From Vreelandella lutescens (GTDB taxonomy: Bacteria > Pseudomonadota > Gammaproteobacteria > Pseudomonadales > Halomonadaceae): a stretch of DNA of 64,000 bases. Of the stretch, positions 16,107 to 24,714 are shown in pieces. The notes below the pieces were generated by a model, which saw only the letters and a program-made list of their open reading frames with translations, was not told the DNA's origin and did no database searches. A program made the translations under genes and the position numbers. The DNA lies in NCBI RefSeq assembly GCF_014640815.1, contig NZ_BMHM01000001.1:1-64000 (forward strand), written 5' to 3'. Each line of letters opens with the position of its first letter. The first letter of the stretch is position 1.

Positions 16107-16844
16107 ATGAGCCTCAACGCCAACAGTGCCGACGTAGCCTTCACCTTCAAGGGCGGCATGCTGCCGATGACCGTCATGGAGTTGACGAGCGCTGACCCGG
16201 AGCGTATCCGGCGGCAGCTTGCTGGCAAACTGTCGCAATCTCCCGCGTTCTTTCAGCATACACCCGTTGTGCTTAGCGTGGAAAAACTCGATGAGCCACA
16301 TCTTGCCTTAGAGCGAATTTGTGCGGTTTGTCGCGACCATAAGCTGTTGCCCGTGGCCGTGCGCGGCGGTGCAGAGCCTATTCGTCAGTCGGCATGGGCG
16401 TTAGGGCTTGGTTGGTTCGCACCGGTAGAAGAAGGCCGGGCGCGGGCGCTGGAAAGCGTGGCCCCGTTCGTCGAACCAGAAGAGGACGTTAATGCGTCGG
16501 CTGTCTCAGACGTTGCTGCAACACGGCTTTATCGGGGGACCGTGCGTTCAGGCCAGCAGGTGAGCGCGTCAGAAGGCGACTTGATTGTCATTGGCGCGGT
16601 GAACGCAGGGGCTGAAGTGCTTGCGGCAGGCAGCATTCATGTTTACGGGGCGCTGCGTGGGCGCGCGCTCGCGGGTATTCATGGCAATACCAACGCGGGG
16701 ATTTACTGCCGCGAATTAGAAGCCGAACTTCTTTCTGTCGCGGGTAACTATAAGCGTCTGGAAGATATCGACTCGCAGCTTTTAGGGCGAGCTGCAGAGG
16801 TTCATTTTATCAAAGAGCAGTTAGACATTAAGCCGCTGGGATAA
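16107..16844 (+). CDS. minC: Septum site-determining protein MinC
   Basis: This 245-residue FtsZ assembly inhibitor starts at MSLNANSADVAFTFKGG behind TGGAG; the frame is open 27 codons further upstream without a better site. The N-terminal domain (about 1-105) binds FtsZ. The C-terminal beta-helix domain (from LYRGTVRSGQQVSASEGDLIVIGAVNAGAEVLAAGSIHVYGALRGRA) dimerises and binds MinD. A short linker with EEDVNASA joins them. MinD and MinE follow in order. The 156-bp gap before minD (16845-17000) holds no gene and may carry a separate promoter. Confidence 0.95.
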   Translation: MSLNANSADVAFTFKGGMLPMTVMELTSADPERIRRQLAGKLSQSPAFFQHTPVVLSVEKLDEPHLALERICAVCRDHKLLPVAVRGGAEPIRQSAWALGLGWFAPVEEGRARALESVAPFVEPEEDVNASAVSDVAATRLYRGTVRSGQQVSASEGDLIVIGAVNAGAEVLAAGSIHVYGALRGRALAGIHGNTNAGIYCRELEAELLSVAGNYKRLEDIDSQLLGRAAEVHFIKEQLDIKPLG

Positions 16845-17000
16845 GCCACATGACTGAGTAGCAGTTAGTGCTTCATGCCTAGCGACGCCAAGGCTGCGAT
16901 CCGTTACAGTGTGTTGTTTTGATGACATTGATGTTCCCGTTATGCGGGCAGCGCAACGCGATCGCGCCCGCAATGAACGACTTCAAGAAGGAAGTGACTC

Positions 17001-17819
17001 TTGGCCAAAATTATAGTTGTGACCTCAGGTAAAGGGGGGGTCGGTAAAACCACCAGCGCGGCGGCGATTTCGACAGGGCTTGCGCTGCGTGGCAAAAAAA
17101 CGGTGGTGATTGATTTCGACGTAGGTCTGCGCAACCTGGATTTGATTATGGGCTGCGAGCGTAGGGTGGTCTACGACCTCGTTAATGTGATTCAGGGTGA
17201 AGCTGGCCTGAATCAAGCGCTGATCCGCGATAAGCGCGTTGAAAACTTGTTTATCTTGCCCGCCTCGCAAACTCGGGACAAAGACGCGCTCACCCAAGAG
17301 GGTGTAGAGAAGATCCTGGAGCAGTTGAAAGGTGATTTCGACTACATCCTGTGCGACTCCCCGGCCGGCATTGAGCGCGGCGCGCAGTTGGCCATGTATT
17401 ACGCCGACGAAGCGATTGTGGTCACCAATCCGGAAGTCTCCTCGGTGCGTGACTCTGACCGCATTCTGGGGCTCTTAGGCTCAAAAACGCAGCGTGCTGA
17501 GCAAGGCTTAGAGCCGGTAAAAGAGCATCTGCTGATTACTCGCTATAACCCTGCCCGCGTTACGTCAGGCGATATGCTGACCCTGGACGATATCCGTGAG
17601 ATTCTGGCGATCGACCTGCTGGGTTTGATCCCTGAATCCGAAGCGGTGTTGCGTGCGTCTAACCAGGGTGTGCCGGTCACTCATGATGGCTCAAGCGATG
17701 CGGGCCAAGCCTACACCGATACCGTGTCTCGTTTGCTGGGCGAAGAGATGCCGCTGCGTTTTCATGAAATTCAGCGCAAGGGTTTGCTGAGCAGGATGTT
17801 TGGGGGTAGTCGTCGATGA
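17001..17819 (+). CDS. minD: Septum site-determining ATPase MinD
   Basis: This 272-residue ParA-family ATPase has the deviant Walker A motif [10 protein letters not shown] at residues 9-18, [38 protein letters not shown] (Walker B region) and the C-terminal amphipathic membrane-targeting helix [13 protein letters not shown]. It starts at TTG with AAGGAAG upstream; the homologous E. coli protein begins at the same residue, which fixes this start. MinD places MinC on the membrane and oscillates with MinE. The stop overlaps the minE start (ATGA). Confidence 0.97.
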   Translation: MAKIIVVTSGKGGVGKTTSAAAISTGLALRGKKTVVIDFDVGLRNLDLIMGCERRVVYDLVNVIQGEAGLNQALIRDKRVENLFILPASQTRDKDALTQEGVEKILEQLKGDFDYILCDSPAGIERGAQLAMYYADEAIVVTNPEVSSVRDSDRILGLLGSKTQRAEQGLEPVKEHLLITRYNPARVTSGDMLTLDDIREILAIDLLGLIPESEAVLRASNQGVPVTHDGSSDAGQAYTDTVSRLLGEEMPLRFHEIQRKGLLSRMFGGSRR

Positions 17820-18067
17820 AACTGCTGGAGTTCTTGAAGCGTGAGCGCAAGAAATCCGCCTCGGTGGCCAAAGAACGGTTACAAATCATCGTGGCGCATC
17901 AGCGTAGCCAGCGTGGTCAGCCTGACTACATGCCGCTGCTTGAGCGCGAACTGCTCGAAGTGATTCGTCGTTATGTGCATGTGGATGACGACGCCATTCA
18001 AATTTCGCTGGATAGCGAAGATAACTGCTCGGTGTTAGAGCTTAACGTGACGCTGCCTAAAAGCTAA
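17816..18067 (+). CDS. minE: Cell division topological specificity factor MinE
   Basis: The protein has 83 residues. The N-terminal amphipathic stretch ([31 protein letters not shown]) contains the MinD-binding, ATPase-stimulating region. The C-terminal half ([42 protein letters not shown]) forms the dimeric topological specificity domain. It overlaps minD by four bases and is translationally coupled. MinE drives pole-to-pole oscillation of MinCD. Confidence 0.96.
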   Translation: MKLLEFLKRERKKSASVAKERLQIIVAHQRSQRGQPDYMPLLERELLEVIRRYVHVDDDAIQISLDSEDNCSVLELNVTLPKS

Positions 18068-18195
18068 CCGTTAACAGACGCTGAGAGGGGCGGCGAGAAG
18101 CGCCGCGGGTGTGCTAGTCTTGGGCTTTTGTTCCCATCCAGCGAATGATGCCTCGGCGCATGGATGGGCTGTCACGCTCAAGGGAGTTTGCATCC

Positions 18196-19689
18196 ATGGC
18201 GCCACCGAATGCCGCCCCTGCCAGTTTTCTCTGGCACGATTATGAGACCTTTGGTGCTGATCCGCGTCGCGATCGGCCCGCTCAGTTTGCTGCATTACGC
18301 ACCGATGCCGACCTCAATGAAATCGGCGATCCCATCGAGTTTTACTGTAAGCCCGCCGATGATTATCTGCCGCATCCCGCAGCCTGCCTGATCACCGGCA
18401 TTACCCCTCAAAAAGCACAGCGCCGTGGGCTGCCTGAAGCCGAGTTTGCGCGCCAAGTGCAAAGTGCCATGAGTGAGCCCGGCACCTGCGTGGCAGGTTA
18501 CAACAGCCTGCGTTTCGATGATGAAGTCTCCCGCCATCTGTTTTACCGCAACCTGCTCGACCCCTATGCCCGCGAGTGGCAAAACGGCAACTCCCGCTGG
18601 GACTTAATTGATGTGGTGCGGGCGTTCTATGCGCTGCGCCCAGAGGGCATCGAGTGGCCGCTGCGGGAGGATGGTGCGCCCAGCTTTAAACTGGAACACC
18701 TGACCGCTGCCAACGGCATTGCTCATGAAGGGGCTCACGATGCGGTGTCGGATGTGCGCGCTACGATTGCGCTGGCACGGCTTCTAAAAGCGCGTAACCC
18801 TAAACTATTTGATTACCTGCTGGGTCTACGCGGTAAGCGTGCCGTGGCGAAGCAGTTAGATTTGCCCAGCGCCAAGCCGCTGCTGCATATTGCTCGCCGC
18901 TACCCCGCTAGCCGAGGCTGCAGTGCCTTGGTCATGCCGCTGGCAGAACACCCCACCAACCCTAATGGGGTGATTGTTTATGATTTAAGCGTCGACCCTG
19001 GCGATTTGCTGTCGCTTAGTGCCGAGCAAATCCGCGAGCGGGTATTCGTCAGTCAGCAGGATCTCTCTGAAGGAGAGGCGCGCATTCCGCTGAAAGTCAT
19101 TCATATTAACCGCTGCCCGGTGGTCTTCCCGGCCACGGTGCTGAGAGATGTTGAGGGCGAGCAGAAGGGCGAGTACGGCGCGATTGTTGCGCGCTTAGGT
19201 ATTGATATCGCTGCGTGCCGAGGCCACTGGAAAACCCTGCGCGAGGCTAGCGGTGTGGCTCAGAAGGTGACCGAGGTGTTTAACGGTGGCTATGAAGAGT
19301 CGCCCCAAGACCCGGATTTAATGCTTTATTCTGGCAGCTTTTTCTCTGCAGCGGATCGTCAGCAAATGGAGCGGGCGCTGGCGATGGACCCATGGGATTT
19401 AGTCGGCCAGCGCTTCGCCTTCCAAGACCCGCGTTTGGAAGAGATGTTGTTTCGTTTTCGTGCCCGCAGCTATCCCGACACGTTAGAGGGCGAAGAGCGA
19501 GAGCAGTGGGAGGCGTTTCGCTGGATGCGAATCAATGACCCGGCGCTATCGGGCTTTACGTTGAAGTCATTCGCACGTGAAATTGAGCGCTACAACCAAC
19601 AAACGCTGTCGGATCGTGAGCGGCAGATACTGGAAGAGTTGGTGATGTTCGTGGAAGCGATGATGCCGGCTCAGGCATTTGATGCCTGA
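18196..19689 (+). CDS. sbcB: Exodeoxyribonuclease I
   Basis: This 497-residue 3'-5' single-strand DNA exonuclease starts at ATG behind AAGGGAG. The DEDDh residues are in FLWHDYETFGADPRRDRPAQFAALRTD (Asp and Glu near residues 14-16), YNSLRFDDEVSRH and HDAVSDVRATIALARLL. The C-terminal half contains the SH3-like and helical parts (CRGHWKTLREASGVAQKV, DPRLEEMLFRFRARSYPDTLEGEEREQWEAFR). ExoI clears ssDNA ends and works with SSB in mismatch repair and recombination control. Length matches E. coli ExoI (about 475). Confidence 0.96.
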   Translation: MAPPNAAPASFLWHDYETFGADPRRDRPAQFAALRTDADLNEIGDPIEFYCKPADDYLPHPAACLITGITPQKAQRRGLPEAEFARQVQSAMSEPGTCVAGYNSLRFDDEVSRHLFYRNLLDPYAREWQNGNSRWDLIDVVRAFYALRPEGIEWPLREDGAPSFKLEHLTAANGIAHEGAHDAVSDVRATIALARLLKARNPKLFDYLLGLRGKRAVAKQLDLPSAKPLLHIARRYPASRGCSALVMPLAEHPTNPNGVIVYDLSVDPGDLLSLSAEQIRERVFVSQQDLSEGEARIPLKVIHINRCPVVFPATVLRDVEGEQKGEYGAIVARLGIDIAACRGHWKTLREASGVAQKVTEVFNGGYEESPQDPDLMLYSGSFFSAADRQQMERALAMDPWDLVGQRFAFQDPRLEEMLFRFRARSYPDTLEGEEREQWEAFRWMRINDPALSGFTLKSFAREIERYNQQTLSDRERQILEELVMFVEAMMPAQAFDA

Positions 19690-19702
19690 GCCGGTGAGTG
19701 GA

Positions 19703-22546
19703 TTAGCGCCCGTCAAAGGGGGTGAGCGCCTCACGGTAAGTGGCAATGTCGCTGGGCGAGTCGCCGGGGTTGAAGCGAATGTCTAACTGATGGGAAAGCA
19801 GAGATGGCCAGAGTGCTTGAAGCTCCTCTGCGCTGACATCCAGCGCCCGCTCAGCGATCTGCGCGCGGCGGTCAAAGCGGACATCATCCAGGGCAGTGGC
19901 CTGCCAGTAGCGGTTTGCCATGCCTTGAAGACTAGTGTCCCTCTGGCGAAGACGGTCGTGAACCGCTTGGCGGTGGGCGGCCAGTTCATCATTGCTCAGC
20001 GCCCCAAGGCGGGCTTCTGCGGCTTCCATAAAGGCATCCATCCGTTCGGCAATGGTGCCACTATCCACATCCGGTGACTGTACGATTAAACCAATACCGG
20101 GTGCTTCCAGTAGCGGCGAGTAGCCTGCATTGACGATATACCCAAGCTGCTCTTCAGTGCGTAGCTGCTGATAGAACGGCGTATCCAGCCACTGGGCCAG
20201 CACGCTCAAACGTGCTTGCTCTTCAATGCTGGTGTCGCGGCCTTGCAGATAGCGCAGCACCAGTGACTCTTCGCGGGTGCTGTGAGGATGCAGGATCGCA
20301 GGCGCTTCACTCACCTCCAGCGGCTCAAGAGCCGGAATATCGTCACGCGTCAAACGCGGTGTGAGCGTGCCACGGATGAGGTCTGCCTGGTCGCGTGCCT
20401 GTTCTGCCGTTAGGTTGCCCACGGCCATCGCATCTATATAGAGCCCGTTTAAGAAACGCTGACGGAAGTTTTCCAGATGCCCTTTCTCAAGTCGCTGACT
20501 GGCTTCCAGTAGATCCGTGGTCGACCACTGTGGCGTGAGCAGGGCTTCGCCCAGGGTGCGGCTGGCCTGTCCGGTCAGTGAAGCCTGAGGCGCATTACGC
20601 CACTCCCGCTGTAGCTGATAGCGCACGCGCTCAAACGCACCAGAAGAAATATCCGCCTGCTGCAGTTGCTCAAGGGCTTGCTCAATCAGTGGCGTTTGAC
20701 CGTCGCGCCAGCCTGAGAACGACAGCGTTATGCCACGGGCGTGGGCATAGGCGCTAAACGCTTGCCCAGCAATCCAGGCGGGGTAGAGCGACTCGTTTAA
20801 GCTGTCATTGAGCCAGCCTGCCAGCAGGCGAGCTAGTACGGCTTCCTCCGCCGAGTAGCTGGCGCTGGGGTGCTGCAGGCTCACCCGCCACTCAACGCTT
20901 GGGGTGTTAAAGCGGCTGTCCTGCATGTGCCACGCCGTGAAAGTAGGAGCCTCAATGAGTGCGGAAGGCTGCTCATCCTGGCCCGCCTGAAGGGTCAAGT
21001 CGCTGGCAATAAAGGGGTTGGGCTCGGGGAGCGCCAAGCCACTTAGCGCTTGGCCCGCGGCCGTGGGCGGCTGCTCTTTCCACTGGGTGTTAAACCATGG
21101 CGATACGGTGTCGCTCTCGACATCCGGTGCCGAGTAAAAGCGCAGCATGTTGTCGGGCGTTAGCGCGTCTAAATAGTGCTGCTGGCGCTCGCTATCCATA
21201 CCGTCCATCCGGTACGCGGCGTACTGCACATCTTCAACCGGGTAGCGCGAAAGGCTCATGGCTAGCCGAGTGGCTTCTTGCTGGGGCGCGCCATGCTGCT
21301 GAAAACGAAAGGCCTGTTCGCTGAGACTTTGCTGCTCCTCATAGCGCCATTGTGCCAGTCCTGCGTCGCGAATCTGTTCGATAGCGGCAAACAGCGTGGC
21401 TTCGATATCGTCCAGGCGCTCGGCACCTGCCGGTGTCAGGCTGATAGACACCGTAAACAGCGCCTCGTTGCCATCGCCGCGTCCGGCACCCGCAGAGAGG
21501 CCATCCGCTAGGCCCGCTTCGCGCAGGGCCGCCAGCAGGCTGCCGTCACCTTCATCACCCAGTAGGTGGGAAATGAGCTGAGTAGGCTTGGTGCGATACT
21601 CGTCAGTAGGATCGGGAATCGGAAAGTAGAAGCGTAGCTGGCGACGATCCTGCAATGACTGGCGCTCAATGTAGCGAGGCAGCGTATCCGGGTCGATCAG
21701 CGGCGCTTCAATGATAGGAACGCTCAGGCCGCGATCAGGGATGTCGGCAAAACGCTCTACCACCAGGGCTTCCAGCTCATCCAGAGGTTGAGGGGCGACC
21801 ACCGCCAAATTCATCACATTGGCGTCATAATAACGATGATAAAAGTCGATGACGCGCTCACGCAGCGTGGCTTCGCCTTCCGGCGGGTTGGCGAGCGTCT
21901 CACGGCTACCGACCGCAAAGCCCGTGGTGGCGTTTTCCGGGTTGAGGAGCTGGTTCAACACATCGTTTTCACGGCGGGACTCATCGCGAATACGCGCCAT
22001 GTACTCGGAGTGAACGATGTTGCGCTCGCTCTCCAGGTGGTCGGCGTTGAACAGCGGTGAGAGGAAAAACTCGCTAAAGCGGTCCAGCGCGCCGGGTAGC
22101 GCTGTAGGCTCGATATCAAAAAAGTAGTTAGTGTCCTGCTGTGCCGTAAAGGCATTATGTGAGCCAGCGTTGTCGGAAATATATTGCTGGTAGGCATCCG
22201 ATTGCGGATAGGGCTCGGTGCCTAAAAACAGCATGTGCTCCAGGAAGTGCGCTAGCCCCTGCAGGTCGTCTGGATCCTGGGCGCTGCCAACGCGAACGTT
22301 CATGGAGGCAGCGGCCTTATCGGCATCAGGGTCGCTGACCAGTAGCGCTTGCAGACCATTATCGAGAGTCACAACGCGATAGTCGCGGTCATCAAACGGG
22401 CTGACCGTGGGCGTAGTGACGTCGGCCACGGGGCTCTCTTCCGCCCAGAGACTGGAAGCAGGTGCCCATAGCAAGCTGATGGCTAGGCCGAGAGCGGCTC
22501 GCCGCCCCATAGGCCGGGGCGAAATAGCATACGTGGTTCGCAACAT
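19703..22546 (-). CDS. Periplasmic M16 insulinase-family metalloprotease (pitrilysin-like)
   Basis: This 947-residue protein starts at ATG with CACAGGAGTTTTA upstream. Residues 1-35 form a signal peptide (ALGLAISLLWAPASSLWA), so it is periplasmic. The inverted zinc motif HxxEH is at residues 100-104 (AHFLEHMLFLG), with the downstream Glu in SERNIVHSEYMARI. Four M16 domains of about 220 residues are expected, and YYDANVMNLAVV, LQDRRQLRFYFPIP and the C-terminal QLRTEEQLGYIVNAGYSPL support this. It resembles PtrA-type proteases of short peptides. The upstream SRAP-like gene overlaps it by one base (TAATG), so translation is coupled. Confidence 0.92.
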   Translation of the reverse strand: MLRTTYAISPRPMGRRAALGLAISLLWAPASSLWAEESPVADVTTPTVSPFDDRDYRVVTLDNGLQALLVSDPDADKAAASMNVRVGSAQDPDDLQGLAHFLEHMLFLGTEPYPQSDAYQQYISDNAGSHNAFTAQQDTNYFFDIEPTALPGALDRFSEFFLSPLFNADHLESERNIVHSEYMARIRDESRRENDVLNQLLNPENATTGFAVGSRETLANPPEGEATLRERVIDFYHRYYDANVMNLAVVAPQPLDELEALVVERFADIPDRGLSVPIIEAPLIDPDTLPRYIERQSLQDRRQLRFYFPIPDPTDEYRTKPTQLISHLLGDEGDGSLLAALREAGLADGLSAGAGRGDGNEALFTVSISLTPAGAERLDDIEATLFAAIEQIRDAGLAQWRYEEQQSLSEQAFRFQQHGAPQQEATRLAMSLSRYPVEDVQYAAYRMDGMDSERQQHYLDALTPDNMLRFYSAPDVESDTVSPWFNTQWKEQPPTAAGQALSGLALPEPNPFIASDLTLQAGQDEQPSALIEAPTFTAWHMQDSRFNTPSVEWRVSLQHPSASYSAEEAVLARLLAGWLNDSLNESLYPAWIAGQAFSAYAHARGITLSFSGWRDGQTPLIEQALEQLQQADISSGAFERVRYQLQREWRNAPQASLTGQASRTLGEALLTPQWSTTDLLEASQRLEKGHLENFRQRFLNGLYIDAMAVGNLTAEQARDQADLIRGTLTPRLTRDDIPALEPLEVSEAPAILHPHSTREESLVLRYLQGRDTSIEEQARLSVLAQWLDTPFYQQLRTEEQLGYIVNAGYSPLLEAPGIGLIVQSPDVDSGTIAERMDAFMEAAEARLGALSNDELAAHRQAVHDRLRQRDTSLQGMANRYWQATALDDVRFDRRAQIAERALDVSAEELQALWPSLLSHQLDIRFNPGDSPSDIATYREALTPFDGR

Positions 22547-23232
22547 TAAAACTCCTGTGACACGGTCCAGCGCAGCATTGGCCCCGTTGGGTGCGCGCAA
22601 GAGGGTGACTGAAAGGCGGGATTGTTCACATGCTTTGATACCGGAAAAGCACCCAACAGTTCCAATGGTGCCGGCATCAATAGTGGTGTTAGCGACGCTA
22701 AATCAGTGTTGGGGTTGAGCCAGTGTGATAGCGCCTCTGGCGGGATAATCACCGGTAGGCGGTCGGTCAGTGACGACAAGCAGGCGTTAGCGGGCACGCT
22801 GATCAGTGCTGTCGAGTCCGTAAAGGCCGTTAATGTCGTGTGGTAACGGCACCACAGCGCGCCCAGTAAGAGCGGTGTACGGTTGACGTGAGTGACAAGA
22901 AACGGCTGTTTGCTGCGGGCCTGGGGTTTCCATACATAGAACCCGCTCACCGGAATGACACAGCGGCGTGCGCTAAATGCCTCATGAAACATAGCTCGCT
23001 GATTCAGTGTCTCTGCCCGCGCGCAGTGGGGGGCATGGTCAAGCACTTTGAGCCATGGCGGCGTTAGCCCCCAAAAAAGAGGGCGATGTGTGATGTGCCC
23101 CTGTTCAAAGCGCAGCGCAGAGACGGGCTGACGTGGCGATAAATTAGGTGATTCGATAAGTGGTTCAGTGCCCATAAGGTTTGGCGCAAGGCGGGCGAGC
23201 GATAGGCGCTGCACGTGTAGGCGTCCCGTCAT
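22546..23232 (-). CDS. SRAP (YedK/HMCES-like) family protein lacking the catalytic residues
   Basis: This 228-residue SRAP-fold protein starts at MTGR behind AAGGAGATCGGC, so the start is firm. SRAP landmarks are recognisable: WGLTPPWLK, ARAETLNQRAMFHEAFSARRCVIPVSGFYVWK, KQPFLV, DRLPVIIPPEALSHW and PVSKHVNNPAFQSP. SRAP proteins crosslink to abasic sites in ssDNA through Cys2. Here position 2 is Thr, the Asn of NARAET is Cys, the Glu of GF(Y/F)EW is Val, and the His of HDRxP is Thr. All four active-site positions are therefore changed while the fold and the Arg of ARAET remain. DNA binding without crosslinking is the likely outcome. It heads an operon with the M16 protease. Confidence 0.82.
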   Translation of the reverse strand: MTGRLHVQRLSLARLAPNLMGTEPLIESPNLSPRQPVSALRFEQGHITHRPLFWGLTPPWLKVLDHAPHCARAETLNQRAMFHEAFSARRCVIPVSGFYVWKPQARSKQPFLVTHVNRTPLLLGALWCRYHTTLTAFTDSTALISVPANACLSSLTDRLPVIIPPEALSHWLNPNTDLASLTPLLMPAPLELLGAFPVSKHVNNPAFQSPSCAHPTGPMLRWTVSQEF

Positions 23233-23319
23233 GCCGATCTCCTTAAATGCGCAATGCCTATTAGGCGGGTACAAAATGGCAGAGGGGAAGAGTAATACGT
23301 TAAATGTCGCGTTTTAGTG

Positions 23320-23361
23320 TCGAAAACAGTGTTCGATGTAAGGTATCCTATCGTATACCTT
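23320..23361. promoter_or_regulatory. Two inverted repeats in the SRAP / TetR divergent promoter region
   Basis: TCGAA (23320-23324) and TTCGA (23332-23336) form one dyad with a 7-base spacer. AAGGTAT (23340-23346) and ATACCTT (23355-23361) form a perfect second dyad with an 8-base spacer, 61 bases before the TetR start. The second has the size and position of a TetR-type operator and could give autoregulation. The rest of 23233-23422 holds no gene. Confidence 0.5.
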
Positions 23362-23422
23362 GCTCACGCTAAAGCGCGATGAGGCATTCTTCCCTGTTTG
23401 CCGTTGACCTGAAGAGATCGCC

Positions 23423-24037
23423 ATGGCCCGTCCTAGACAGCATGCGCCCGATGCCCTCCACGCGCAGGTCATGAACGCTTGTGATGAGTGGTTGGCTAAG
23501 CAGCCAGTCCATGGTTTATCACTACGTGCCCTGGCTAGAGAGGTGGGCTGCGCGCCCAGTACGCTGCTAAAACTGTATGGCAGCTTTAACAATTTATTGC
23601 AGCACGTCAACGTAGACACCCTCGCACGTTTGCAGCATACCATTACCAGTTTGGCTGCGGATGACCCCGAGCCGTGGCTACGTTCACTGGCGCACGCCTA
23701 TTGGCACTTTGCAGAACAAGACTGCTATCGCTGGCAACTGCTGTTCGACTATCCGCTGGCTCAGGAAGGTGAGCTGGATCAGCGTCAAAGCGACCTCATT
23801 GAAGCCCTGTTCACGCAAGTGGAAACATCGTTAAAGCAGTATCAGCCTGCCTTGGATGATTTGGAGGCTCGCCGCCTTGGCCGCACCCTATGGGGCAGTG
23901 TCCATGGTTTGGTGCAGTTAGGTTTGAACGAGAGACTCGGCTATTGGCAGGGGCATCAGCTCAAGGTTGACGAGCTGTTAGAGCAGCTGATGAGCACGGT
24001 ATTGGCCGGATTGCGACACCGGGGGGCGGTGACGTGA
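23423..24037 (+). CDS. TetR/AcrR-family transcriptional regulator
   Basis: The protein has 204 residues. The N-terminal helix-turn-helix is visible: residues 10-60 with LSLRALAREVGCAPSTLLKLYGSFNNLLQHVN, the recognition helix being around APSTLLKLYGS. The C-terminal domain (from AHAYWHFAEQDCYRWQLLF) resembles the WHG-type ligand domain of TetR proteins (RTLWGSVHGLVQL). It overlaps the acyltransferase gene by four bases (GTGA), so the two are co-translated. The regulator probably controls this pair, and an inverted repeat upstream could be its operator. Ligand unknown; an acyl compound is possible from context only. Confidence 0.85.
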   Translation: MARPRQHAPDALHAQVMNACDEWLAKQPVHGLSLRALAREVGCAPSTLLKLYGSFNNLLQHVNVDTLARLQHTITSLAADDPEPWLRSLAHAYWHFAEQDCYRWQLLFDYPLAQEGELDQRQSDLIEALFTQVETSLKQYQPALDDLEARRLGRTLWGSVHGLVQLGLNERLGYWQGHQLKVDELLEQLMSTVLAGLRHRGAVT

Positions 24038-24714
24038 CATGGGGGATCAACACCACCCGTTGCCTGTTGCGCCGCGTGATTTACGTGGCGATGCGTGGCT
24101 GCTATCGGCTCTCTGTGCACGGTCAAGAACATGTGCCCAAACAGGGCGCGGCGCTTGTGGTGTGTAACCACGTCAGCTTTATGGATGCGCTGGTATTAGG
24201 GGGCGGAAGCCCTCGGCCGCTGCGATTTGTTATGGATCAGCCGATCTTTGAGTCTCGCTGGCTTAAGTGGTGGTTTCAACTGGTGGGTGCTATCCCCATC
24301 GAGTCAGAGCGCCATAGCCCCGGCGCACTTCGGCGCACGCTGGATGAAGTCAGCAAAGCGCTGCGTCAGGGCGATGTGGTGATGGTGTTTCCAGAAGGGC
24401 GCTTAACCCCTGATGGCGATATTCATACCTTCCGTCGTGGTCTTGAGACCATTCTCGCTCGTGATAACGTGCCGGTGATTCCCGCTGGGCTCGCAGGGTT
24501 GTGGGGGTCGTGGACCTCTCATTACGGTGGTAAAGCACTCAAGAAGTGGCCTTCTCGGTTTCGAGCGCCAGTTAGCCTGCACTTTGGCCCGCCTATTGCT
24601 GTGCATGAAGTGGAAGATATGGCGTTGCGGCGTTACCTAGAGAGCCGAGTCAGAGCATTGAAGGCAGCGGGCGATAGCGAGATCACGCGCTGCCAACAGC
24701 GTCATAAGGATTAA
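24034..24714 (+). CDS. 1-acyl-sn-glycerol-3-phosphate acyltransferase-like protein (PlsC family)
   Basis: The protein has 226 residues and starts at GTG within the upstream stop (GTGA). The acyltransferase motif I is NHVSFMD (His46, Asp51), followed by PLRFVMDQPIFE, GAIPIESER (motif II) and FPEGRLTPDG (motif III), then VIPAGLAGLWGS (motif IV). Such enzymes transfer acyl chains to lysophosphatidic acid or related lipids at the membrane. The size is typical of PlsC-like proteins. The family resembles domains found in acyl-ACP synthetase fusions, so a salvage role is also possible. It is convergent with the corC-like gene, overlapping by four bases. Confidence 0.88.
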   Translation: MTWGINTTRCLLRRVIYVAMRGCYRLSVHGQEHVPKQGAALVVCNHVSFMDALVLGGGSPRPLRFVMDQPIFESRWLKWWFQLVGAIPIESERHSPGALRRTLDEVSKALRQGDVVMVFPEGRLTPDGDIHTFRRGLETILARDNVPVIPAGLAGLWGSWTSHYGGKALKKWPSRFRAPVSLHFGPPIAVHEVEDMALRRYLESRVRALKAAGDSEITRCQQRHKD

